A stretch of DNA of 64,000 nt from Hemerocallis citrina (taxonomy: Eukaryota > Streptophyta > Magnoliopsida > Asparagales > Asphodelaceae), in contig CM030368.1 in assembly GCA_017893485.1 (NCBI GenBank), forward strand, positions 110,553,549 to 110,617,548, in the 5' to 3' direction. The position numbers and the translations under genes were made by a program. Of this stretch, positions 53,318-64,000 are shown piece by piece. Each line of letters begins with the position of its first letter. The first letter of the stretch is position 1. The notes beneath the pieces are model-generated. The model was given only the letters and a program-made list of their open reading frames with translations, was not told where the DNA came from and did not search any database.

Positions 53318-53778
53318 TGTAACACCCCGTAATTTTCAAAGTATAATGGTATATATAGTATATATATATATGATGGCATATTGGTAAATACATTGAAAAA
53401 AAATGAATCATGGGGGGGCCCACGATCTGTGACAACAGCAAAGTTGTATGTGCTGTTTGGAAATAGCCACTGCTGATGTGGAGGCTTGAAGTGGGGCTCA
53501 CCTGCAGAAAAAATTGACGAGCCATTGTCTCCTGTGAGTGACGTGGGCGTTGAGGCTCACGTGAGAAGGAGAGAACAAGAGAAAAGGTAAGTGATTTGTC
53601 TCATATCGGGAAGTGAATATAAATAAATAATATATAAATATAATTGCCTACGATCAAGAGTCACCAATTCGGTTAACCACCTTTTGAGAGGCAGCCTGTG
53701 GTGGGCAGTTGTATTACATAGTATCTAATTTGTCTTCTAAATTGTATAAATTGTCTAAGCTAGGGGTAAGGGTGTTAC
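53318..53778 (+). mobile_element. Small solo LTR or TRIM-like element (461 bp)
   Basis: Begins TGTAACACCCCGTAATTTTC and ends GGTAAGGGTGTTAC, so its ends are inverted as in LTRs. Inside are GTCTCATATCGGGAAG and TATAAATAAATA, common in plant LTR promoters. No clean 5-bp duplication was seen, because it abuts other LTR ends at both sides. Confidence 0.5.
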
Positions 53779-55364
53779 TATAACACCCAGAATTCCAAAT
53801 AAGAATGAATTCGAGATTCCACAGAATCTTTACTTCACTTCGTACAATTTTACAAGGTATTTAAAACTTTTTCAATAGTACATCAGAGTTCATTTACACT
53901 TGGTTTTTACACAGCGGAAGAAATAATGATTACAACATTTGAAAACAAAATGTAACTTGTACAACTTCATGAATTGAGTCATCAATTGCATCATATACTC
54001 CTTCAAAAATAGTCCATTACCTGCATGTCAATCTGTGGGCACGTCAGTTACTTACAACTGACGAAATGTTATACTCGGCTATCATCTCTACGCCGTACAT
54101 ATAACTATCTCATTACTTTAATAAAAACACAACAGTTGAATGAATAAATAAGTGTTAACTGTGTCTACGCTAAACTTGTAAGTGTATGTTATGCCTTAAT
54201 GCCTAATGCACACCATTTATACTAGGATGACACTAATGCACACTTGTTCAGATTCTATGCATCCCATACTACATAGGTACGAGGGCAAGCGCCTACGTAC
54301 TCCACAATAAAGGGTTCGATCCCTCGCCATGAAAACTATCCAGTAAAAAGACAAAGTTCAGACGTTCCACGAGTACGGATCCCAGTCCCGGGGAACCGCT
54401 GTAACAAATCCTCCGCCCGATTGTTATACAGACTCCTCGTCGTGCGAACCTCCCACAAGTGCCCCTTTAGCCCCGGTATACGCATATACATGGAGTACGA
54501 CAAACTATTCTCCCGACTACGCATAGTCCCGGATTTAAAATAAAATCTCGTTTCCCACGAGGCAACCACAATCCACCAACTGGGTCTATAGCCCCGGTGA
54601 ACCGCCGCAACAAGCCGACCACTTGACTATATAGAGTGTCCCACTTACGTTTACCTAGATCTTACTACATCTTCACTTATGTGCCTAACTCATATGTTCA
54701 AGACATGAATAATCTTTCAAGCCTAGAATTAGTATTACCTACTACCGGACTTAATCAACATCCAACGAGATAGCTCCATGGCAAATCTCAAAATATAATA
54801 ATCATTTCATTTAAAATTGCCGGTACACGAGGTCTTACTAACTCTAAATTCAAATTTCTCATGTACAAGAATCATGGGTATTCACACCCTTTAATAAACA
54901 ATGCTTAAACTTTGATGCATTCATATCTTTAATTTATCCATGATTTGATCAGTATCTCAATTAGTACTATTCATGATTCGTTTACTCATTCATAATTCAA
55001 AATGGAAACAATAATTCTCTTCATGAACAAAGATTCATCCTCTAAGTCTCATTAGCAATTTAAGCTCATATAGCAAATTTCCTATCTCAACACCAAAAGA
55101 AGTATAAAATTTTCTTCAAGAGAAACATCCATTTACACAACCATATTTTACTCTTTTTAAAAGAAATAAATGTCACACTCTTTAGGGAATGATTATGTAA
55201 TTATCAATTCATTTTCTATCTCAAATTTCTCAATTATACATGAAAATTATGAAACTAACTTTAATAAATTCCTCATCATTTTAATATATATTTTCCCCAA
55301 ATTTTATTTGCATTAAACTCAATTAAATCCAATGAGACTTTATATAGGTTTTATTCACTAAAAC
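53779..55364 (-). mobile_element. RT7: diverged RT3-family LTR, left part
   Basis: Read on the minus strand this follows RT3 from its 3' end (53,779, TATAACACCCAGAATTCC read backwards) inward. For example, the segment with GATTCTATGCATCCCATACTAC (54,250) matches RT3 near 9,090-9,120. It is split at 55,364 by RT8 and continues at 62,398. Confidence 0.75.
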
Positions 55365-56066
55365 TGTAGCGCCCCGAATTTCTAAATACGAAACTTTAGA
55401 AAATACGTGGCACTCTCCCAGCGATCCACTTCAATGTAACAATATACATAGACCAAAAACTCAAGTCATTTTATTCCAAATCTTTATTACAATAATCTTT
55501 TACAATGCAGCGGAAATACAAAACACCTTAAAATACATTTAACTGTTACAACCCTTTTTCTTTACAAATTTACCCAAGGCTCTATTATATCACTCTCTAA
55601 AATCCAAAGCTAATCCAAGCTTCCAACTCTAAGCAGCTACCTGTGACACATGAGGCTAGAGTTGAACCCTAACCCCCAAACTAAAGGGGTCAGCCATAAA
55701 TGGTGTGAGTGATATAAACAACGAACATAAACAAACAAATAATCATAAGCAACATGTACTGAACAAAAATACATAAACTGAACATGTAATCTGAAACAAG
55801 AACGATAGGCCAGTACATGAGTGAAGCCGAGTCAAGAAACAATACCAACGATCAAGTATCAATCAATCAATCTCTCTCAAAATATGTACAGTTCAACTGT
55901 ACGGTACAGTCGACTGTCTTAGGAACCAGTCGGCTGTTCTGAACAAACAATAATCCTCACATTTCTGAACATGCCCAACTATCAATAAATCTCAATACCA
56001 CGATGTATGTCCAACAATCAATCACCAACAATGCCATAGATCGGATACCCATATATCCATCTACAA

Positions 56067-56684
56067 AACTAAAGATGGTATAGATCAAATACATACCCGG
56101 CATGCAATCACCCATAGTGACTCTTACACCGACGAACATATTCATCTACAAACAAACTAAAGATGGTATAGTTAGAATACATACCCGGCATGCAATCACC
56201 CATAGTGACTCTTACACCGACGAACATATTCATCTACAAACAAACTAAAGATGGTATAGATAGAATACATACCCGGCATGCAATCACCCATAGTGACTCT
56301 TACACCGACGAACATATTCATCTACAAACAAACTAAAGATGGTATAGATAGAATACATACCCGGCATGCAATCACCCATAGTGACTCTTACACCGACGAA
56401 CATATTCATCTACAAACACACTAAAGATGGTATAGATAGAATACATACCCGGCATGCAATCACCCATAGTGACTCTTACACCGACGAACATATTCATCTA
56501 CAAACAAACTAAAGATGGTATAGATAGAATACATACCCGGCATGCAATCACCCACAGTGACTCTTACACCGATGAACATATTCATCTACAAACAAACTAA
56601 AGATGGTATAGATAGAATACATACCCGGCATGCAATCACCCATAGTGACTCTTACACCGACGAACATATTCATCTACAAACAAA
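56067..56684. repeat. 88-bp tandem array, 7 units (3' LTR)
   Basis: Unit starts ACTAAAGATGGTATAGATAG and ends ATTCATCTACAAACAA. Units differ by single bases (first unit GATCAAATAC, one with CACACT, one with CACCCACAG). The matching array in the other LTR has 8 units. Confidence 0.9.
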
Positions 56685-56877
56685 CTAAAGACTGAAGGAA
56701 CACTCAAGATTATGAAAACTCATCAGAACCAGTCGACTTATGCGATAGTAAGTCGACTGCCCCGAGAACCAATATCCAAGATTATAACAAGTGCAGTAAG
56801 TCGACTCAAGAAAACCATCAGTCGACTTACCCAAGACAATTATCAACAATTCTCAAGAAACGTTCCAAGTGCTAACA

Positions 56878-57296
56878 GTATAAGATGACTTATAAAAATC
56901 ATAAGTAGACTTATCAAAAGTATAAGATGACTTATAAAGATCATAAGTAGACTTATCAAAAGTATAAGATGACTTATAAAGATCATAAGTAGACTTATCA
57001 AAAGTATAAGATGACTTATAAAGATCATAAGTAGACTTATCAAAAGTATAAGATGACTTATAAAGATCATAAGTAGACTTATCAAAAGTATAAGATGACT
57101 TATAAAGATCATAAGTAGACTTATCAAAGTATAAGATGACTTATAAAGATCATAAGTAGACTTATCAAAGTATAAGATGACTTATAAAGATCATAAGTAG
57201 ACTTATCAAAAGTATAAGATGACTTATAAAGATCATAAGTAGACTTATCAAAAGTATAAGATGACTTATAAAGATCATAAGTAGACTTATCAAAAC
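56878..57296. repeat. 42-bp tandem array, 10 units (3' LTR)
   Basis: Each 42-base unit is two 21-base halves, AGTATAAGATGACTTATAAA and a second half with CATAAGTAGACTTATC. Both derive from ATAAGTCGACTTAT, which persists intact in the following 57,297-57,370 segment. Two units are one base shorter. Confidence 0.9.
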
Positions 57297-58104
57297 ATAA
57301 GTCGACTTAAAAGGGGACATAAGTCGACTTATAAGAACATAAGTCGACTTATAAAAACATAAGTCGACTTACCCGAGAGAAATTCTACGATAACTTTGAA
57401 AAATAAATTCTAAGTGTACCAGTCGACTGAGAAGGGTCTAAGTCGACTGTCCAGAACGAATTTTCGAGAAAAACTAAAGATACAGCAGCTGGGTCGTACC
57501 AGTCGACTGAATAGTAGACCAGTCGACTGTCGGCCTACAGTTTTCATAAATTAGGTCTGTATGCGAAAACAAGTCTGATGTTCTTCTAAAGATTCATTGC
57601 TTTGGAAATTAACTTATATTTAGTTAAAAGTGACAATCTCAAGATGATCTGCATCATAGTTACAATACTAAATTCTCATGTTCTCAATTCTTGAATCTCC
57701 CAATAAGGTTTCTCAATACTCGATTCTTTCACCATCAATAACCAAGATCTGTTTATAAACCCCAGATCCAGATGTGCATACATCCGATCAAAACCATACT
57801 TAAATCTTAACACGTTTCAAGCAATCAATAGTTGTCAATCGAGATCTACTAATCTTTCATGGATTTCACATGCATATTTCGAATAACTACCATGGCATCG
57901 ATTTCATACAGGATACGAAAACATCAAACAAAACAGCATGCAATCATACACATAAACAAAATAAGTCCATATCACTCACCTTTAGAAGCAAGAAGATCCA
58001 CAAAAGCCTTCCTTTGCTAGACCCAAAAGCTTCTTCCTCAATCACCAAAAGAATGAGAAAATAATAAGATCTGAGTTGTGCAGCGAATGACGGCTGCAAA
58101 CTCT

Positions 58105-58114
58105 CTTATATAGG
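58105..58114 (-). promoter_or_regulatory. TATA box of RT8 3' LTR
   Basis: CCTATATAAG on the minus strand. The equivalent in the 5' LTR is at 61,916-61,907. Confidence 0.55.
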
Positions 58115-58590
58115 CCGGGATCAAGTATTAGGGTTTCCAAATACATTTGCAAAACAATCCCTTCAAAATACAATTTTATATATATCTATCTACTCTTGGA
58201 AACTCATCCAAAATTCATTAAAATTAGGATTTAATAGAAAATATACATCTAAATCTGAACCAATACTGTTTAAAACGTCCAGAATGCCAATTTTGTATTT
58301 TAGCTCTTAAGAATGTCAATTTTGCAAAAAGGTCCTTCTTTTATCAAAAATTGCAAATAGATCAAATTAATTTCAGAAAAATCTGGAAAAATACTAAATA
58401 ATTCCCAAATAATAAATAATGATTTTTCATAGAGAAAACTTAATTTTTCAAACATCTCAAAAGTCATTTGCACGTGTTTTGCACGTGTACAAAAGATAAA
58501 TCTTTTAGAAAATATCAATTAAATCCTCAAAATTCATTTAAATTCATTTTCAAATAATAAAAATAATATTTGAAAATACGGGGTTCTACA

Positions 58591-59121
58591 TCACTCCCTC
58601 CTTAGAAGAATTCTGTCCTCAGAACTACGGCTAATGAGGTCCGAACAAACCCACTAGTAAAGGTTGAAAACTCAAGAATAGAAACACCATTTTGGAAATA
58701 CAGTCACACCAAAGAATGCATTCTAACAAAACAAATTCATCACACAAAATAAGCACAATCATGCAAGGAATTCAGAAAAGACAATCTTCCGCTGCGCGAC
58801 TCTGATAACGCCACGCTGCAACAACCTCTGAACTTCTGCATCCAACTCTGACCTTCTGCTTCGACCTTCCAAGAATCAGTGGCCACTCCCTCCTTAGAAA
58901 GGACATGACTAAGGATAGCCACCACAAACACATTTCTCATTCACATCCATACCCTATGGCAAAACCATAACCATACCCCAAACCAAACATCATGTTTTAA
59001 CTCTATGTGATACTCACACTCTAATGTCCACACCTAGGTACTCACTCTCTAGTGTCCACACCTAGGTTGGTTTTCATACTATGTCTATTATTATCATTGA
59101 AGCATGCTCTGATACCAATCT
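58591..59121 (-). mobile_element. RT8 internal region (531 bp, noncoding)
   Basis: Read on the minus strand it starts with the primer site and ends with the polypurine tract AAGGAGGGAGTGA directly before the 3' LTR. The longest frame (66 codons, 58,940-58,740) has no recognisable motif. Confidence 0.85.
59107..59118 (-). other. RT8 primer binding site
   Basis: TGGTATCAGAGC on the minus strand, three bases inside the 5' LTR. Confidence 0.9.
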
Positions 59122-59823
59122 GTAGCGCCCCGAATTTCTAAATACGAAACTTTAGAAAATACGTGGCACTCTCCCAGCGATCCACTTCAATGTAACAATA
59201 TACATAGACCAAAAACTCAAGTCATTTTATTCCAAATCTTTATTACAATAATCTTTTACAATGCAGCGGAAATACAAAACACCTTAAAATACATTTAACT
59301 GTTACAACCCTTTTTCTTTACAAATTTACCCAAGGCTCTATTATATCACTCTCTAAAATCCAAAGCTAATCCAAGCTTCCAACTCTAAGCAGCTACCTGT
59401 GACACATGAGGCTAGAGTTGAACCCTAACCCCCAAACTAAAGGGGTCAGCCATAAATGGTGTGAGTGATATAAACAACGAACATAAACAAACAAATAATC
59501 ATAAGCAACATGTACTGAACAAAAATACATAAACTGAACATGTAATCTGAAACAAGAACGATAGGCCAGTACATGAGTGAAGCCGAGTCAAGAAACAATA
59601 CCAACGATCAAGTATCAATCAATCAATCTCTCTCAAAATATGTACAGTTCAACTGTACGGTACAGTCGACTGTCTTAGGAACCAGTCGGCTGTTCTGAAC
59701 AAACAATAATCCTCACATTTCTGAACATGCCCAACTATCAATAAATCTCAATACCACGATGTATGTCCAACAATCAATCACCAACAATGCCATAGATCGG
59801 ATACCCATATATCCATCTACAAA

Positions 59824-60528
59824 ACTAAAGATGGTATAGATCAAATACATACCCGGCATGCAATCACCCATAGTGACTCTTACACCGACGAACATATTCA
59901 TCTACAAACAAACTAAAGATGGTATAGTTAGAATACATACCCGGCATGCAATCACCCATAGTGACTCTTACACCGACGAACATATTCATCTACAAACAAA
60001 CTAAAGATGGTATAGATAGAATACATACCCGGCATGCAATCACCCATAGTGACTCTTACACCGACGAACATATTCATCTACAAACAAACTAAAGATGGTA
60101 TAGATAGAATACATACCCGGCATGCAATCACCCATAGTGACTCTTACACCGACGAACATATTCATCTACAAACAAACTAAAGATGGTATAGATAGAATAC
60201 ATACCCGGCATGCAATCACCCATAGTGACTCTTACACCGATGAACATATTCATCTACAAACACACTAAAGATGGTATAGATAGAATACATACCCGGCATG
60301 CAATCACCCACAGTGACTCTTACACCGACGAACATATTCATCTACAAACAAACTAAAGATGGTATAGATAGAATACATACCCGGCATGCAATCACCCACA
60401 GTGACTCTTACACCGACGAACATATTCATCTACAAACAAACTAAAGATGGTATAGATAGAATACATACCCGGCATGCAATCACCCATAGTGACTCTTACA
60501 CCGACGAACATATTCATCTACAAACAAA
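59824..60528. repeat. 88-bp tandem array, 8 units (5' LTR)
   Basis: Same unit as at 56,067. The variant units (GATGAACATA, CACACT, CACCCACAG) lie at different positions from those in the 3' LTR. Confidence 0.9.
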
Positions 60529-60719
60529 CTAAAGACTGAAGGAACACTCAAGATTATGAAAACTCATCAGAACCAGTCGACTTATGCGATAGTAAGTCGA
60601 CTGCCCCGAGAACCAATATCCAAGATTATAACAAGTGCAGTAAGTCGACTCAAGAAAACCATCAGTCGACTTACCCGAGACAATTATCAACAATTCTCAA
60701 GAAACGTTCCAAGTGCTAA

Positions 60720-61096
60720 CAGTATAAGATGACTTATAAAAATCATAAGTAGACTTATCAAAAGTATAAGATGACTTATAAAGATCATAAGTAGACTTAT
60801 CAAAAGTATAAGATGACTTATAAAGATCATAAGTAGACTTATCAAAAGTATAAGATGACTTATAAAGATCATAAGTAGACTTATCAAAAGTATAAGATGA
60901 CTTATAAAGATCATAAGTAGACTTATCAAAGTATAAGATGACTTATAAAGATCATAAGTAGACTTATCAAAGTATAAGATGACTTATAAAGATCATAAGT
61001 AGACTTATCAAAAGTATAAGATGACTTATAAAGATCATAAGTAGACTTATCAAAAGTATAAGATGACTTATAAAGATCATAAGTAGACTTATCAAA
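60720..61096. repeat. 42-bp tandem array, 9 units (5' LTR)
   Basis: Same unit as at 56,878, one copy fewer; the two 41-base variants are retained. Confidence 0.9.
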
Positions 61097-62397
61097 ACAT
61101 AAGTCGACTTAAAAGGGGACATAAGTCGACTTATAAGAACATAAGTCGACTTATAAAAACATAAGTCGACTTACCCGAGAGAAATTCTACGATAACTTTG
61201 AAAAATAAATTCTAAGTGTACCAGTCGACTGAGAAGGGTCTAAGTCGACTGTCCAGAACGAATTTTCGAGAAAAACTAAAGATACAGCAGCTGGGTCGTA
61301 CCAGTCGACTGAATAGTAGACCAGTCGACTGTCGGCCTACAGTTTTCATAAATTAGGTCTGTATGCGAAAACAAGTCTGATGTTCTTCTAAAGATTCATT
61401 GCTTTGGAAATTAACTTATATTTAGTTAAAAGTGACAATCTCAAGATGATCTGCATCATAGTTACAATACTAAATTCTCATGTTCTCAATTCTTGAATCT
61501 CCCAATAAGGTTTCTCAATACTCGATTCTTTCACCATCAATAACCAAGATCTGTTTATAAACCCCAGATCCAGATGTGCATACATCCGATCAAAACCATA
61601 CTTAAATCTTAACACGTTTCAAGCAATCAATAGTTGTCAATCGAGATCTACTAATCTTTCATGGATTTCACATGCATATTTCGAATAACTACCATGGCAT
61701 CGATTTCATACAGGATACGAAAACATCAAACAAAACAGCATGCAATCATACACATAAACAAAACAAGTCCATATCACTCACCTTTAGAAGCAAGAAGATC
61801 CACAAAAGCCTTCCTTTGCTAGACCCAAAAGCTTCTTCCTCAATCACCAAAAGAATGAGAAAATAATAAGATCTGAGTTGTGCAGCGAATGACGGCTGCA
61901 AACTCTCTTATATAGGCCGGGATCAAGTATTAGGGTTTCCAAATACATTTGCAAAACAATCCCTTCAAAATACAATTTTATATATATCTATCTACTCTTG
62001 GAAACTCATCCAAAATTCATTAAAATTAGGATTTAATAGAAAATATACATCTAAATCTTAACCAATACTGTTTAAAACGTCCAGAATGCCAATTTTGTAT
62101 TTTAGCCCTTAAGAATGTCAATTTTGCAAAAAGGTCCTTCTTTTATCAAAAATTGCAAATAGATCAAATTAATTTCAGAAAAATCTGGAAAAATACTAAA
62201 TAATTCCCAAATAATAAATAATGATTTTTCATAGAGAAAACTTAATTTTTCAAACATCTCAAAAGTCATTTGCACGTGTTTTGCACGTGTACAAAAGATA
62301 AATCTTTTAGAAAATATCAATTAAATCCTCAAAATTCATTTAAATTCATTTTCAAATAATAAAAATAATATTTGAAAATACGGGGTTCTACAAAAAC

Positions 62398-63660
62398 AGT
62401 CATTAACATCTTGTAAAACTTTACTCATCTTCAATAAATGACATATGCAATAGGAAGAATAACCATTATTCGTAATAGTAAAATTGATTTATTACCATTC
62501 AGACACCATCTAATAACAAAAGAAATGAAAAAGACCCCTTCATGGTATAAAAATGTAGTGAATTAATAATTGAATAATACAAAACAAATGGTAGTACATA
62601 CCGGTAGAATGATTTAGACATATGGTTCTTAACACAGAACATATTTATAATAATTTGAATCCGAAAATATTATCTATGAATGTTACAATCTGACCCGAAC
62701 TCCAAATATAATTCGGATATCTATTATAATCTATAATGAATGTAATTCGGATATTTATTCAATTTGGACTAATGATACATAGTGATACAGCATTTTGGGT
62801 TTGCTTCAATTGATATACGTAACCGGATTTGGAATTGTATGACTGATGAATGCATTAAATACCGTATACCTTAACAATTGTATAAAAAGGTTTGTTAAAT
62901 CAATAATATATAGCAATTATATTAACATTTAACTTCAAATAAAAAGGTTGTATATCATCCCTAGTATGATTAATACATTTAACCATACTAAGCACTCTTA
63001 TTTGGCGCAGCATTACAAGTATGGATTTATTCATCACGTCAATTAAGTATTATTAGTATGCATTGTTCTATAATTAGAAAGCATGAGAACACCCACCTTA
63101 ATTTGGAGATTGAAAAACTACAAGAAAAGGGTTCCTTCTTGCTCCTAGCTTCACAAGCCCTTCTAGCTCCTAGCAACCTTCCTCTCCTAGCAACCTTCCT
63201 CTCCTAGCAAAACTCCAAGCAAGAGAAAATTCACTCTCCTACTTTCTTTTCTTTCTCTTTTCTTTTCTTACTCTTGTTTTTGTTTTCTTTTGGTGTGAGA
63301 AATGAGAAGAAATAGGGTGTTATTTATAGGACTAGGCTAGAGTTCAATTTGCAAAATTTCACAACCTAATAAATTATTCAATTTAATTTCTAACCCTTCA
63401 TATTTCATAACTTCCCAAACTCCCACCTTTTCATTTGTCCACCTCTTCACATTCTAAACTCCCAACTCTTCACTACTATAACCTTTAATTCTTCATCTCC
63501 CCTACAAAATCCGGTCAATTTCCTTAGTGTCTATGTCAAAGCAACAGCAAGCTTTGCTGTTTGCTTCCTTCATGAGTAGGCCCCCACCAACACAATTTTA
63601 TACTTTCAAGCCTATATAACAGCCCCCTACACAAATTACCATTCAATTACCAACTAATAT
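62398..63660 (-). mobile_element. RT7: diverged RT3-family LTR, right part
   Basis: Continues RT7 after RT8. On the minus strand it has the leader with repeated CTAGGAGAGGAAGGTTG units, then AAGGTGGGTG, as RT3 has near 7,000-7,075. A TATA box CCTATAAATA (63,330-63,321) precedes it. The 5' terminus is not clear and is placed approximately. Confidence 0.6.
63321..63328 (-). promoter_or_regulatory. TATA box of RT7 LTR
   Basis: TATAAATA on the minus strand, in the same place relative to the leader as TATAAACA of RT3 at 6,772. Confidence 0.45.
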
Positions 63661-63710
63661 GTTCCTCAGCCACTTTCTTTTGTCAAATCAACCAAACCAG
63701 TCATCCTTTA

Positions 63711-63910
63711 TATCATATATATATATATATAGAGAGAGAGAGACTTCATTGAATGGTGTCCTTCCTGAGTGTCTTGTATAGAGAGAGAGAGCGAGACTTC
63801 ATTTGACAAAATGTGTGTTGTAAAAACATTGACACTCAAGACTTCATTTGACTTCATAATGGGTATAGAGAGAGAGAGAGACTTCATTTGACTATATATA
63901 GAGAGAGAGA
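63711..63910. repeat. Degenerate GA-repeat with GACTTCATTTGAC units
   Basis: (TA)n then four blocks of GAGAGAGAGA followed by GACTTCATT(TGAC). Short noncoding repeat region at the window edge. Confidence 0.8.
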
Positions 63911-64000
63911 CACTCAGACTTCATTGACACTCAAGACTCAAGACCATTAGCTCAATTGTTCATAGTCTGATTCTTTTGATCATCATTCCATTGTGCATAT

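Larger units (their letters stand above)
55365..58590 (-). mobile_element. RT8 3' LTR (3,226 bp)
   Basis: Contains an 88-bp array with 7 units, a 42-bp array with 10 units, about 15 copies of AGTCGACT-type palindromes and a TATA box (58,114-58,105, CCTATATAAG). Open frames of repeating ISLLMIFISHLILL are translations of the 42-bp array, not proteins. Confidence 0.92.
55365..62392 (-). mobile_element. RT8: complete young large-LTR element, duplication AAAAC
   Basis: Two LTRs (55,365-58,590 and 59,122-62,392) begin TGTAGCGCCCCGAATTTC and end AATACGGGGTTCTACA. AAAAC stands on both sides (55,360-55,364 and 62,393-62,397). The primer site on the minus strand at 59,118-59,107 makes the right copy the 5' LTR. 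The interior is 531 bp and has no gag or pol, so the element depends on another for movement. Outside the tandem arrays I count only four base differences between the LTRs, so insertion is recent. It sits inside RT7. Confidence 0.93.
59122..62392 (-). mobile_element. RT8 5' LTR (3,271 bp)
   Basis: Differs from the 3' LTR by one extra 88-bp unit (8 against 7), one fewer 42-bp unit (9 against 10) and a few substitutions. TATA at 61,916-61,907 would drive transcription leftward through the element. Confidence 0.92.

Noticed and set aside
52445..53525. A 207-codon plus-strand frame and a 194-codon minus-strand frame
   Set aside because: They mix GATCAA-type simple repeats with the RT6 leader and run into the next element; no conserved motif.
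56843..57127. Hydrophobic repeat protein (ISLLMIFISHLILL)n
   Set aside because: It is the translation of the 42-bp array (14 codons per unit). Start and length track array copy number, and the other LTR gives 80 instead of 94 codons for that reason.
56067..60528. CRISPR-like regular repeats
   Set aside because: Units are head-to-tail tandem repeats without unique spacers, within LTRs of a plant element.
55365..62392. A 3.2-kb tandem segmental duplication
   Set aside because: TG...CA ends, primer site, polypurine tract and a 5-bp target duplication show an LTR retrotransposon instead.

Overview
The window is nuclear DNA of a flowering plant, probably a eudicot. It is AT-rich and packed with LTR retrotransposons, hAT elements and Helitrons, and holds one recognisable host gene with GT-AG introns. 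There is no prokaryotic gene organisation, rRNA, tRNA or CRISPR. The species cannot be named from the sequence. All homologies come from motif recognition; no database search was run.

Host gene (minus strand, about 35,262 to about 17,235). A GDP-L-galactose phosphorylase (GGP/VTC2)-like gene has seven coding exons that join in frame to 367 codons. It has a TATA box at 35,290-35,297 and a spliced 5' leader. The leader holds a 58-codon reading frame with no ATG that opens on ACG (34,688-34,512). Such a frame resembles the ascorbate-responsive non-AUG uORF known from GGP genes. The paralogue is odd because the HxHxQ nucleotidyl-transfer motif of the family reads N-V-Y-F-Q.

Introns of this gene. 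Intron 6 (9.1 kb) holds a Ty3/gypsy array, LTR-internal-LTR-internal-LTR, framed by one 5-bp duplication (AGAAC). Inside it are a small Helitron, an hAT inserted in another hAT, and a third hAT at a deletion. Intron 5 carries a Tourist-like element and an hAT. Intron 1 carries a decayed hAT with transposase remnants.

Left flank (1-17,200). Here lie two copies of an LTR family with 3.4-3.7 kb LTRs and less than 1 kb of interior, in opposite orientations. A 3.3-kb solo LTR of another family is inserted in one of them (duplication TCGAC). Fragments of another LTR, a 30-G run and a CACTA-like end follow.

Helitron complex (36,165-46,847). A 7.5-kb RepHel Helitron (38,280-45,815) carries captured pieces of a CCT-gamma chaperonin gene and of an FMN-binding/DUF2470 gene. 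Its Rep-helicase gene is broken by five stops and two frameshifts, one in Walker A. A second Helitron sits exactly in a neighbouring Helitron 5' terminus, and a small one lies near the 3' end.

Right flank (48,600-64,000). More copies of the first LTR family lie here in inverted order. A diverged copy of the solo-LTR family is split by a very young element at 55,365-62,392 (duplication AAAAC). That element has two nearly identical 3.2-kb LTRs, a 531-bp noncoding interior, and LTR-borne tandem arrays built on the palindrome AGTCGACT.

Most GC-rich open frames in the window are parts of LTR leader regions and are not annotated as genes.
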